From: Polyangiaceae bacterium
GTDB taxonomy: Bacteria; Myxococcota_A; Polyangia; Polyangiales; Polyangiaceae
Direction: 5' to 3'
Length of the DNA stretch: 64,000 bases
Assembly (NCBI GenBank): GCA_020633205.1
Contig: JACKEB010000012.1
Location: forward strand, 558,001 to 622,000
The notes below the pieces were generated by a model that had not been told where the DNA came from, ran no database searches, and was given only the letters and a program-made list of their open reading frames with translations. Positions 43,745 to 51,163 of the stretch are shown in pieces. The position numbers and the translations under genes are program-made. Every line of letters starts with the position of its first letter. The stretch's first letter is position 1.

Positions 43745-43799
43745 CCTACTTTGAAAACCGCGGCTCCGTAGAAACTGCGGCTACTTAGAAAACTGCGCG
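43745..43799. repeat. Three imperfect tandem repeats at the 3' end of echA20
   Basis: Units at about 43745-43763, 43764-43780 and 43781-43799 share the core TAGAAA(A)CTGCGG (first unit TTGAAAACCGCGG). The third unit begins exactly at the echA20 stop codon, so the repeats look like partial tandem copies of the end of that gene lying downstream of it. Confidence 0.6.
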
Positions 43800-44536
43800 T
43801 CGCGCTTCTCGACGAACGCGTCTCGTGCTTCGTCGCTCACCCCCGAGAGATTCAGCTCGAAGGTGAAGCCTTGCTCGAAGCGGTAGCTCTTGTTTACGTC
43901 CACCGGGTCGATGCCGTTCAGGCACTTCTTTGCCGCGCGGATCACCGTGTTCGAGTGCTGCGCAATCTTGCCCGCGACCTCTAGGGCACACGCCACGAGT
44001 TGGCTCTTGGGCACCACTTTGAGCACCGAGCCGAACGCGTGGAGCTCGGCTGCCGTCGCCGTCTCGGCAGTGTAGACCATCGCACGCATGCGATGCTGGG
44101 GCACCAGACGGGCGAGGTGAGTCGCGGCGCCGAGCGCCCCTTGCTTGACCTCGGGCAAGCCAAAGGTCGCGTCGTCAGACGCCACGATGAGGTCCGCGTT
44201 GCCCACGAGCCCGATACCGCCGCCGAGGCAGTACCCATGCACGGAGGCGACCACCGGCACGTCGCACTCATACACCGCCTTGAACGCCGCGTAGCAGCCG
44301 CGGTTTGCGCCGAGCAGCGCGTCGAAGCCCTCCGTCGCCTGCATCTCCTTGATGTCGACCCCGGCGTTGAAGCCGCGACCCTCTGCTCGCAGCACCACGA
44401 CCCGCACTGCGGGGTTCTGTCCGGCTTCGGTCACTTGCTTGGCGAGCTCGAACCAACCGCGCACGGGCAGCGCGTTCACCGGCGGGTTGCTCATCACCAC
44501 GGACGCGATGCCGTTCGAAATTTCAGTGCTGATCAT
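43781..44536 (-). CDS. echA20: EchA20-type crotonase (C/D-ring opening hydrolase)
   Basis: A 251-aa crotonase that agrees strongly with mycobacterial EchA20 (Rv3550). Shared blocks are SNPPVNALPVRGWFELA, VVVLRAEGRGFNAGVDIKEMQATEGF, ANRGCYAAFKAVYECDVPVVASVHGYCLGGGIGLVGNADLIVASDDATFGLPEV and YRFEQGFTFELNLSGVSDEARDAF. EchA20 hydrolyses a ring carbon-carbon bond of the HIP-derived CoA ester (HIEC-CoA to COCHEA-CoA). ATG 44536 follows GGAG. It is divergent from the SDR at 44626 with operator 5 between them. Confidence 0.94.
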   Translation of the reverse strand: MISTEISNGIASVVMSNPPVNALPVRGWFELAKQVTEAGQNPAVRVVVLRAEGRGFNAGVDIKEMQATEGFDALLGANRGCYAAFKAVYECDVPVVASVHGYCLGGGIGLVGNADLIVASDDATFGLPEVKQGALGAATHLARLVPQHRMRAMVYTAETATAAELHAFGSVLKVVPKSQLVACALEVAGKIAQHSNTVIRAAKKCLNGIDPVDVNKSYRFEQGFTFELNLSGVSDEARDAFVEKRDAQFSK

Positions 44537-44584
44537 CAGGGCTCCAGGCTGCGACTCACGGAACAAGCGGTTCCCTTTCGTCGC

Positions 44585-44598
44585 TAGAACGTGTTCTA
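44585..44598. promoter_or_regulatory. KstR-type operator 5 (TAGAACGTGTTCTA)
   Basis: A perfect palindrome in the 89-bp divergent gap between echA20 and the SDR gene, 27 bp before the SDR ATG. A second, differently spaced inverted pair GGAAC-N5-GTTCC lies at 44560-44574. Confidence 0.87.
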
Positions 44599-44625
44599 CT
44601 CGACGCTATTCCAAGGCTTGAGACC

Positions 44626-45399
44626 ATGCAAGACACACTCGACTTAACGGGCCAGGCGGTGATCGTGACCGGCGGCAGCAAAGGCGTGGGCCGCGGCATC
44701 GCTGTGCGTTTCCTCGAGGCGGGCGCCGACGTCGTGATCTGCGCCCGCAAGACGCCAGAGTCGCTCCCCGAGGGCGGGGGACGCCAGGCAAGCTTCGTCG
44801 AAGCGGACGTCCGAGACATCGAGCAGATCGAGCGCGTGGTCACCGTCTGTGTCGAGCGCCACGGCAAGCTCTCGGTGCTGGTGAACAACGCGGGCGGTTC
44901 CCCGTTCGCCGATGCTGCTACAGCTTCACCCCGCTTCAGCGAGGCGATCATTCGCCTGAATCTGCTGGCGCCGCTGAACTTCTGCCAGATCGCGAACCGC
45001 CAGATGCAGAGCCAGCCAGGAGGCGGCAGCATCATCAATATCGCCAGCGTGAGCGGGGTGCGGCCTTCTCCCGGCACCGCAGCCTACGGCGCCGCAAAAG
45101 CCGGGCTCTTGAACCTGACTCAGTCCCTCGCCGTCGAGTGGGCACCCAAGGTGCGCGTCAACGCGATCACTGCGGGGCTGATCGAGACGGAGCAAACCGA
45201 GCTCCACTACGGTGACGCAGAAGGCGTCGCGCGCGTCGCCAAGACGGTGCCCCTCGGGCGCATGGCGACCCCCAAAGACGTCGGCGACGCCTGCGTGTTC
45301 CTCGCATCGCCGCTCTCGAGCTACCTCTCCGGCGCGAGCCTCTTGCTCCACGGCGGCGGCGAGCGCCCAGCGTTCCTTGACGCTGCCGCAGGGAAGTAA
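44626..45399 (+). CDS. SDR-family oxidoreductase of the steroid regulon
   Basis: A 257-aa short-chain dehydrogenase with TGGSKGVGRGIAVRF, NNAGGSPFAD, the active-site Tyr in AAYGAAKAG and NAITAGLIETEQTE. It shares operator 5 with echA20. In M. tuberculosis echA20 also neighbours an SDR gene (Rv3549c), so this may be its counterpart. The reaction is unknown: oxidation of a ring hydroxyl on a CoA ester is the likely class. The 8-9-bp hairpin at 45428-45452 lies past its stop. Confidence 0.87.
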   Translation: MQDTLDLTGQAVIVTGGSKGVGRGIAVRFLEAGADVVICARKTPESLPEGGGRQASFVEADVRDIEQIERVVTVCVERHGKLSVLVNNAGGSPFADAATASPRFSEAIIRLNLLAPLNFCQIANRQMQSQPGGGSIINIASVSGVRPSPGTAAYGAAKAGLLNLTQSLAVEWAPKVRVNAITAGLIETEQTELHYGDAEGVARVAKTVPLGRMATPKDVGDACVFLASPLSSYLSGASLLLHGGGERPAFLDAAAGK

Positions 45400-45427
45400 A
45401 GCCGCTGGCCTGCGGTTCTCGGGGGAG

Positions 45428-45452
45428 AGCGGCAGCGTACTCAGCTGCCGCT
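45428..45452 (+). terminator. Hairpin after the SDR gene
   Basis: The arms AGCGGCAGC and GCTGCCGCT form a perfect 9-bp stem with a 7-base loop, 28 bp beyond the SDR stop. It is followed by AGTTCC rather than a T-run, so intrinsic termination is possible but weak. Confidence 0.4.
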
Positions 45453-45482
45453 AGTTCCGAACGTGTGCTACGCTAGCCGCCG

Positions 45483-45713
45483 ATGAACGATCGCGCTGCC
45501 AGAGCCGCCAGGCGCCGTCAGACCTGGACGGGAGGCGTGGTCACCGGCTTCCAGCAAGCAGAGTTGGCTGATTTTGAGTTCTGGCGAGCGGCCACGCCCG
45601 AGGAGCGCGTCCAGGGTGTGACTGACTTGGTGCTGGAGCTGTTAGACTCGAGTGGGGCTCCGCGGCGGTTGGACAAATCGATCGGCGGAGTGCGCAAACG
45701 TAGGCTGGACTAG
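45483..45713 (+). CDS. Small hypothetical protein
   Basis: A 76-aa basic protein: a basic N-terminus (RAARAARRRQTW) is followed by an acidic helix-like part with ADFEFWRAATPEERVQGVTDLVLELL and a basic end. The FWR..TPEERV..V.DL pattern resembles small antitoxin-like proteins that accompany nucleotidyltransferase toxins, but no such toxin is adjacent. Its stop overlaps the convergent gene at 45710 by 4 bp. Reality is likely from length and codon use; function is unknown. Confidence 0.5.
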   Translation: MNDRAARAARRRQTWTGGVVTGFQQAELADFEFWRAATPEERVQGVTDLVLELLDSSGAPRRLDKSIGGVRKRRLD

Positions 45714-46597
45714 ATGAGCCCGTACGCGTGGTCCACGCAGAGTTCGCGGCCTCTCAGTGCACGCCTCAAGCAACCTTGGTGACGGCAGGGTTGATCGCCT
45801 TCGGTCTCGGTTCGAAGGAGGAGTTGTCGTCGAGCGCTGACTAGGTCGGCACTCTCCCAGGCTGTCGCCGCCGAAAGACGTTGCGCGACGCCGTCTCCCA
45901 GCGCAGATGCTCCCTCGATTGCCCAAAACGCGCCACACGTTCGGCAACGAAACAAGGCACGTCCCGCTCCGCGTTCCAGTAGGTCATACGGGCGAACGAA
46001 CTGCGGCTCGTTCGGTAGCACCCAGGCTGCGTCACCGCGGGTTGGGCAGTGGCATCGCGATAGTTCCGCGAGGTAACGTTCCAGCGCGGCAATCGCAGGG
46101 GCGTCCCGCGTGACGATCAGATCGTCCCTGAGGAACGTCAGGGGCCGGTAGGCCCCTAGGCCGTCCCGTAGTCGCGCTTGTACCTCTTCGAGCCACTCGC
46201 GGTTCGCCAGAACCACCTCTGCGTCCCAGCTCTTGGGAGGCATTGGGTACTCGAGTTCGGGCTGCGTTAGGGTGATCGTATTGAGTTCGCCTGCGAGGTG
46301 CTCCCAGGTGGCGAGTGACGGTACAGCAGCCCCTTCGGAATACAGCCAAACTTCGGCGTACTCGTCGGAGATCGCAAGGATGATCTCATCGTAGGAGTTG
46401 ATCACGTTGGTCACGACGGTTTCCGCATCCTGGCGCCAACCTCGTGTGATCTCGTCGGGCGACACCTGGGGCGCGCCTCCGTCGAAGGCGGTGATGACCG
46501 CTCGGCGGCCCATCGTGAGCTCGGAACACCGCCTCAAGACTTCCCAGGCTGGGCCAAGGCGGTCCGCCCACCAATAGTCGCCTTCACGACCGTGCAT
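45710..46597 (-). CDS. Hypothetical protein with Cys pairs
   Basis: A 295-aa protein without signal peptide or recognised family. Visible features are a Trp-rich start (GDYWWADRLGPAWEV), an internal CHCPTRGD, a CXXC in LFRCRTCGAFWAIEGAS and a C-terminal CRHQGCLRRALRGRELCVDHAYG. The latter two could be zinc-binding knuckles. It lies between the SDR/echA20 pair and ipdF, whose stop is 3 bp away, but on the same strand as ipdF and downstream of it. It could therefore be read through from the TetR-fadE30-ipdF operon. Slightly lower GC than its neighbours hints at later insertion. Confidence 0.6.
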   Translation of the reverse strand: MHGREGDYWWADRLGPAWEVLRRCSELTMGRRAVITAFDGGAPQVSPDEITRGWRQDAETVVTNVINSYDEIILAISDEYAEVWLYSEGAAVPSLATWEHLAGELNTITLTQPELEYPMPPKSWDAEVVLANREWLEEVQARLRDGLGAYRPLTFLRDDLIVTRDAPAIAALERYLAELSRCHCPTRGDAAWVLPNEPQFVRPYDLLERGAGRALFRCRTCGAFWAIEGASALGDGVAQRLSAATAWESADLVSARRQLLLRTETEGDQPCRHQGCLRRALRGRELCVDHAYGLI

Positions 46598-46600
46598 GCG

Positions 46601-47383
46601 TCACGGATGCTGGCTCGAGACGCTCAGCACTTCGCCGGTCATGTAGGAGGCGAGGTCGCTCGCCAGGAAGATCATCACGTTGGCGACCTCGAAGGGCTCC
46701 GCGGCGCGGCCAAAGGCTTCGCGCTGGGTGAGCTCGTTCAGGAGCTCCTCCGTGGTGACCTTGGCCAGGAACTTGTGCATCGCGAGGCTCGGGCTCACGG
46801 CGTTGATGCGCACACCGGCTTCTGCGGCCTCGATGGCTGAGCAGCGGGTGAGGGCCATCACACCGGCTTTGGCCGCGGCGTAGTGGCACTGCCCGGCTTG
46901 GGCGCGCCAGCCGACTACGGAAGCGTTGTTGACGATGGAACCGGTTCCGCGAGGCATCATATGGCGCAGCGCCGCGCGGGTCATGCGCATGGTGCCGGTC
47001 AGGGTGATGTCAATCACGCGGTCCCACTGCTCGTCGGTCATGTCGACCAGGTTCGCCGTACCGCCGAGGCCGGCGTTGTTCATCAGCACGTCCACGTGGC
47101 CGAGCTCTTTCTCGGCGGCTTCCCACAGGCTTGTGACCTCAGTCTCGACGGCGACATTGCAGAGCTGACTTGGTGGACGCACCCCCGTGACCCGCGTCAG
47201 TTCTTCCACAGCTTCGCCCAGGCGCCGCTCGTGGATGTCGCTGATCATCACCTTGGCGCCTTCTTCCGCCGCGCGGCGCGCCACGGAGAAGCCGATGCCG
47301 GTGCCAGCAGCGGCGGTGACGAGCACCGTCTTGTCTTGAAGGAGCGCCTTGGGTGTGGGGTAGGGGGGCGTCAGCTTGCTCAT
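46601..47383 (-). CDS. ipdF: IpdF-type hydroxy-HIP-CoA dehydrogenase (SDR)
   Basis: A 260-aa short-chain dehydrogenase that closely recalls IpdF (Rv3559c). Diagnostic blocks are KTVLVTAAAGTGIGFSVARRAAEEGAKVMISDIHERRLGEA, NNAGLGGTANLVDMTDEQWDRV, HYAAAKAGVMALTRCSAIEAAEAGVRINAVSPSLAMHKFL and EAFGRAAEPFEV...YMTGEVLSVSSQHP. The unusual AAAGTGIG loop and the C-terminal QHP ending are shared. IpdF oxidises the 5-hydroxyl of the HIP-CoA intermediate. It follows fadE30 by 10 bp, as ipdF and fadE30 neighbour each other in mycobacteria. Confidence 0.95.
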   Translation of the reverse strand: MSKLTPPYPTPKALLQDKTVLVTAAAGTGIGFSVARRAAEEGAKVMISDIHERRLGEAVEELTRVTGVRPPSQLCNVAVETEVTSLWEAAEKELGHVDVLMNNAGLGGTANLVDMTDEQWDRVIDITLTGTMRMTRAALRHMMPRGTGSIVNNASVVGWRAQAGQCHYAAAKAGVMALTRCSAIEAAEAGVRINAVSPSLAMHKFLAKVTTEELLNELTQREAFGRAAEPFEVANVMIFLASDLASYMTGEVLSVSSQHP

Positions 47384-47393
47384 GTTGGTCGTC

Positions 47394-48599
47394 TCAGGCC
47401 GGCCGCGGTTCCTTGGGGAGACCCAGGCCGCGCTCGCCGATGATGTTGCGTTGGATCTGGTTGGAGCCAGCGTAGATGGTGTCGGAGCGGCTAAACAGGA
47501 ACAGCCGCTGTAGCGCGGTCAGGCTGAAGCCTTTGCCGTCTTCGGTGGTCTCCAGGCTCTGCGCGAGCTCCGCGTCGGGGCCGAGCACATCCATGGCGAG
47601 CTTACCGAGCTCGCGGTGCCAAGTCGCCCAGTAGAGCTTGGTCACCAGCGCGGCTCGCGACAGCTCAGCGCCTTCGGACTGGCTCAGGGTGCGCAGCGCG
47701 TTGAAGCGCATGATGCGCAGTCCGATGTGCGCTCGGGCCAGGCGCTGGCGCATCACGGGGTCTTCCGCTGCGCCGTTTTGCTTCGCGATGCGCACGATTT
47801 CGTCCAGCTCGTTCTGGAACAAGAGCTGCTGCCCCAGCGTGGACGCGCCGCGCTCGAACGCCAGCGTGCCCATGGCGACCTTCCAGCCGTCGCCCGCTTT
47901 GCTGACGATGTTCTCTTCTGGCGTGCGCGCGTCCTCGAAGAACACTTCGTTGAACTCGCTGGAGCCGGTGATCTGCACGATGGGTTGAATGGCGACACCA
48001 GGCTGATCCATCGGCACCAGCAGGTAGCTCAGGCCTTTGTGCTTGGTGGCGCTCAGATCCGTACGGCAAAGCACGAAGCACCAGTGCGACCAGTGGGCAC
48101 CGCTGGTCCACACCTTTTGGCCGTTGATCACCCACTCGCCTTCACGGAGCTCAGCGCGGGTCTGGACGTTGGCCAAGTCGCTGCCGGCGTTCGGCTCTGA
48201 GTAGCCCTGGCACCAGAGCTCTCGCCCGTCGCGGATCCCGGGGAGAAAGCGCGCCTTCTGTGCGTCGCTGCCGAAGGCGATCAGCGTCGGCCCGAGCAGG
48301 TTCTCGCCGATGTGCCCGAGGCGCCCAGGGCCGCCAGCACGCGCGTACTCTTCGTTGAAGATCACCTGCTGCATCAGCGGCAGGTCACGCCCCCCATGCG
48401 CTTTCGGCCAGCCGACGCAGGTCCAGTTGCCCGCTGCCAGGCGCTGCTCCCACGCCAGGCGTTCTTCGAACAGCGCGTGTTCGTCGCCGGGTCCGCCGCG
48501 ACCGCGCACGCCCTTGAAGTCATGAGCGAGCTCGGCCTCGAGCCAGCTACGGATTTCCTCGCGGAAGGCTTCGTCTTCAGCCGTGTAACGTAGGTCCAT
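47394..48599 (-). CDS. fadE30: FadE30-type acyl-CoA dehydrogenase
   Basis: A 401-aa acyl-CoA dehydrogenase matching FadE30 (Rv3560c) in many blocks: KGVRGRGGPGDEHALFEERLAWEQRLAAGNWTCVGWPKAHGG, GENLLGPTLIAFGSDAQKARFLPGI, LWCQGYSEPNAGSDLA, VQITGSSEFNEVFFEDARTPEENIV and LAMDVLGPD. FadE30 introduces a double bond in 5-hydroxy-HIP-CoA, the first step after CoA activation by FadD3. Its ATG lies 48 bp after the TetR gene. The set TetR-fadE30-ipdF is one operon behind operator 6. Confidence 0.94.
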   Translation of the reverse strand: MDLRYTAEDEAFREEIRSWLEAELAHDFKGVRGRGGPGDEHALFEERLAWEQRLAAGNWTCVGWPKAHGGRDLPLMQQVIFNEEYARAGGPGRLGHIGENLLGPTLIAFGSDAQKARFLPGIRDGRELWCQGYSEPNAGSDLANVQTRAELREGEWVINGQKVWTSGAHWSHWCFVLCRTDLSATKHKGLSYLLVPMDQPGVAIQPIVQITGSSEFNEVFFEDARTPEENIVSKAGDGWKVAMGTLAFERGASTLGQQLLFQNELDEIVRIAKQNGAAEDPVMRQRLARAHIGLRIMRFNALRTLSQSEGAELSRAALVTKLYWATWHRELGKLAMDVLGPDAELAQSLETTEDGKGFSLTALQRLFLFSRSDTIYAGSNQIQRNIIGERGLGLPKEPRPA

Positions 48600-48647
48600 G
48601 GGCCTCGGGGGTGGTTGAAACGGCGGTGGGCCGAGCTGGCGTCGCGT

Positions 48648-49277
48648 TCAGGCGCGCTTCAGCGCTGGCTTCTCCAGCTTGTCGCAGCTCAGGGCGTGAG
48701 TCAGCAGTCGCGCGGCGGTGAGCGTCTGCTCGACGACCTCTTGCTGTCCGTGGAGCCCGGCGGACCAGCCAACCAGCGACGCGAACCAAATCTGCTGAAG
48801 TAACGCGGCGATGGTCTGCTCGGCCTCGGTGGGGGGCGACGACGTGGCGTCCGTATACGAGAGGCGTCCCACGCCGCGCATCGCCGCGATGATCAGGCCG
48901 GTCATGCGTCCATGGTAGGCCGCGACGTGGCTCGCTACCTCGGGCTCGCCGGAGGCCATTGCTCGCAACACGGCGCGCGCGTACTTCGGTTTCCGCACGA
49001 GACCGCGAGTCACGATGTTGAAGAACGAGTCCAGGCGTTCGATGGCGTTTTCGCCTCGTGCCGGACGGCCCTCCATGCGCCGCTCGAGGCTCTCCGTCTC
49101 GCGGTCGAGTGCCGCGGTGAGGATGTCCTCCTTCGAGCGAAAGCTCTTGTAGAGCGTGCCCAGCGCCACTCCAGCGTGGGCCGCTACGTCGCGTTGACGC
49201 ACGTTCTCGAACCCGCCTTCTTCGGCCAGGCTGATGGCGACGTCCAAGATGCGGTCTCGACGATCTCGTGATGGCAC
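48648..49277 (-). CDS. KstR-like TetR-family repressor
   Basis: A 209-aa TetR regulator. The helix-turn-helix region RRDRILDVAISLAEEGGFENVRQRDVAAHAGVALGTLYKSFRSKEDIL resembles KstR, including the recognition-helix part VALGTLYKSF (VAVGTLYRYF in KstR), and the C-terminal QQIWFASLVGWSAG also recalls KstR. KstR senses a steroid-CoA ester. The start is uncertain: GTG 49277, GTG 49307 and GTG 49319 are all in frame with no clear ribosome site. I chose 49277 because the others place operator 6 in the coding region. The operator at its own promoter implies autoregulation. Confidence 0.88.
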   Translation of the reverse strand: MPSRDRRDRILDVAISLAEEGGFENVRQRDVAAHAGVALGTLYKSFRSKEDILTAALDRETESLERRMEGRPARGENAIERLDSFFNIVTRGLVRKPKYARAVLRAMASGEPEVASHVAAYHGRMTGLIIAAMRGVGRLSYTDATSSPPTEAEQTIAALLQQIWFASLVGWSAGLHGQQEVVEQTLTAARLLTHALSCDKLEKPALKRA

Positions 49278-49285
49278 GTGGAAAA

Positions 49286-49299
49286 TGAAACACGTTTCA
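49286..49299. promoter_or_regulatory. KstR-type operator 6 (TGAAACACGTTTCA)
   Basis: A palindrome directly in front of the likely start of the TetR gene (9 bp from GTG 49277). It fits autoregulation of the TetR-fadE30-ipdF operon and allows calling this TetR protein the probable regulator of all other boxes. Confidence 0.87.
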
Positions 49300-49363
49300 C
49301 TCCCCACAGTCAAGCGCACGACGGCTCACGAGCGCCGTCGGTCGCGGAGCGTTCAGGCGTACG

Positions 49364-51160
49364 TCAGCCACGTTTCGCGTCCAAGTCTGCGGCGGACTCT
49401 GCGACATCTTGCAGCAGGTACTTCATGATCTTTCCGCTGGCGTTGCGGGGCAGCGGTTCGTCCCTGAGCTCCCAGTCTTCAGGTACCTTGTAGTACGCGA
49501 GAGCCTCCGCAGCCCACGCCTTCAGCGCTTCGATATCCAGCGTTTTCCCGGGCTTTGTCACCACCACAGCCTTCACCGACTGACCGAGCTCCGGGTGGTC
49601 GACGCCAAATACTGCGCTCTCCGCCACGTCCGGGTGCGCGTCCAAGCGGCGCTCTATCTCCGCGGGGTACACATTTTCCGCAGCGCGAAGGATCAGATCT
49701 CGTTTCCGCGTGTGGATGTACAGGCGCCCCGCCTCCAGGCGACCGAAGTCTCCCGTCTGGAGCCAGCGACCTGGGTGAATGGCTTTCGCGGTCGCTTCCG
49801 GATCTTTCCAGTAGCCGAGCATCACCAGCGGCGAGCGAATGAAGATGTCGCCCTCTTCCCCTTCGGGCAGCGGGTTGCCCTGGGGATCCCGGATCTCGAT
49901 GGACACCGTTGGTAGCGGCTGGCCCACGGACTCCGGAAACTCCAAGAGTTCGCCGCCGTAGTTCATGGTCGCGAGCGCCGTGCACTCCGTCTGACCGTAG
50001 CCTACGGCTAGGCCTTGCACCGCGTTCGGGAAGGCTTCGCGCAGCGCAGCTTGGATCTCCGGCGTCACCGGGGCGCCACCGCAGCCGATGCTCGTCACGC
50101 TGGAGACGTCGTACTCCTCGCGGGTTGGACACTGGAGCACGCGATAGGCCATGCTGCCTTGAGGACCCCAGCCGTTGACCTTTTCCGCCTGCATGGCGGC
50201 GAGCACCTTTTCCGCGGAGAAGCGCCCCGTGGTCCACACACTCTTCACGCCTCCCGCCAGGTGCGCAATCAGCGAAGCGTGGAGCCCCGAGACATGAAAC
50301 AGCGGGTTTGAGACCAGTCGGCAGTGTTGAGGCGCCGGTTCGTTCTCTTTTTGGGGGAGAGGAGAGACGTCCGTGTCACTAGGGGTCGTTGCTCCGCGCT
50401 CGGCTCGCTCGCGCAACTTCATCAGCCGCGCGCCGTGAAAGAACTGCACCCCAAGCAACGCAACCACATTGCGGTGACTGTGGAGCGCACCTTTGGGCCG
50501 CCCGGTCGTGCCACTCGTGTAGAGCAGGATCGCCGGGTCGTCTTCGGCGATGGGCGTCTCGGAGAGGGCGGCGCCGCGTCCGCGCTGGATGGCTGACCAG
50601 AATTCAAGCTCCGTTTCGTGATCATCGCTCGAGAAGCGGAGCACCGCGGTGCCGCGAGGAATTGGTGCAGACAGCCGCTCGGCGCGCTTCTTGTCGACCA
50701 CCAGGAGCTTCGGCTCCGCGTGGCTCAGGGCGTAGTCGATTTCGTCGCCGACCCACCAGCCATTCATCGCGACTGCGATGGCGCCGAGGCTAATCGTGGC
50801 CCAGAACGCTAGCGCCCACTCCGGCGCGTTGGCACCCAAGATGGCCACCCGGTCGCCTTTGCCGATGCCATACTCGCGCTCGAAGGTGGCAGCCAACGCG
50901 CTGACCGCCTGCAGGTGCTCGCGAAAGCTGAGCCGCAAGTCGGGGAACACCAGATACGGCAAATCACCGAAGCGCGTGGAAGCGCTGAGCAGGGCCCGGA
51001 GGTGCGGCGCCCGCTGCGCAAAGACCTCGAGCTCCGTGCCCAGCACTTCCTCTCGAGCGAGCGCAAATGGACTGTCAGGTGCCAGTAGCTCCCGCTCCGC
51101 GTCCGCGCGCGCGCGGAGCTCTTCAGGGAGCGTCCAGGCGCCGTCGCTGGGAGCAGCCAT
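49364..51160 (-). CDS. Acyl-CoA synthetase (FadD-type, AMP-forming)
   Basis: A 598-aa adenylate-forming ligase. The P-loop-like ILLYTSGTTGRPKGALHSH, YGQTECTA, the LQTGDFGRLEAGRLYIHTRKRDLILRAAENVYPAEIE hinge and PRNASGKIMKYLL (catalytic Lys) are present. Compared with FadD3 it has a longer N-terminus and an insertion near LRERAERGATTPSDTDVSPLPQKENEP. It is the last gene of the operon from 56002. It may activate a steroid side-chain acid (C24 or C22) or another ring fragment; no match to FadD17 or FadD19 was apparent. Confidence 0.9.
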   Translation of the reverse strand: MAAPSDGAWTLPEELRARADAERELLAPDSPFALAREEVLGTELEVFAQRAPHLRALLSASTRFGDLPYLVFPDLRLSFREHLQAVSALAATFEREYGIGKGDRVAILGANAPEWALAFWATISLGAIAVAMNGWWVGDEIDYALSHAEPKLLVVDKKRAERLSAPIPRGTAVLRFSSDDHETELEFWSAIQRGRGAALSETPIAEDDPAILLYTSGTTGRPKGALHSHRNVVALLGVQFFHGARLMKLRERAERGATTPSDTDVSPLPQKENEPAPQHCRLVSNPLFHVSGLHASLIAHLAGGVKSVWTTGRFSAEKVLAAMQAEKVNGWGPQGSMAYRVLQCPTREEYDVSSVTSIGCGGAPVTPEIQAALREAFPNAVQGLAVGYGQTECTALATMNYGGELLEFPESVGQPLPTVSIEIRDPQGNPLPEGEEGDIFIRSPLVMLGYWKDPEATAKAIHPGRWLQTGDFGRLEAGRLYIHTRKRDLILRAAENVYPAEIERRLDAHPDVAESAVFGVDHPELGQSVKAVVVTKPGKTLDIEALKAWAAEALAYYKVPEDWELRDEPLPRNASGKIMKYLLQDVAESAADLDAKRG

Positions 51161-51163
51161 CGC

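Noticed and set aside
45457..45470. CCGAACGTGTGCTA before the small gene at 45483
   Set aside because: Only one half-site fits; the other half lacks GTT.
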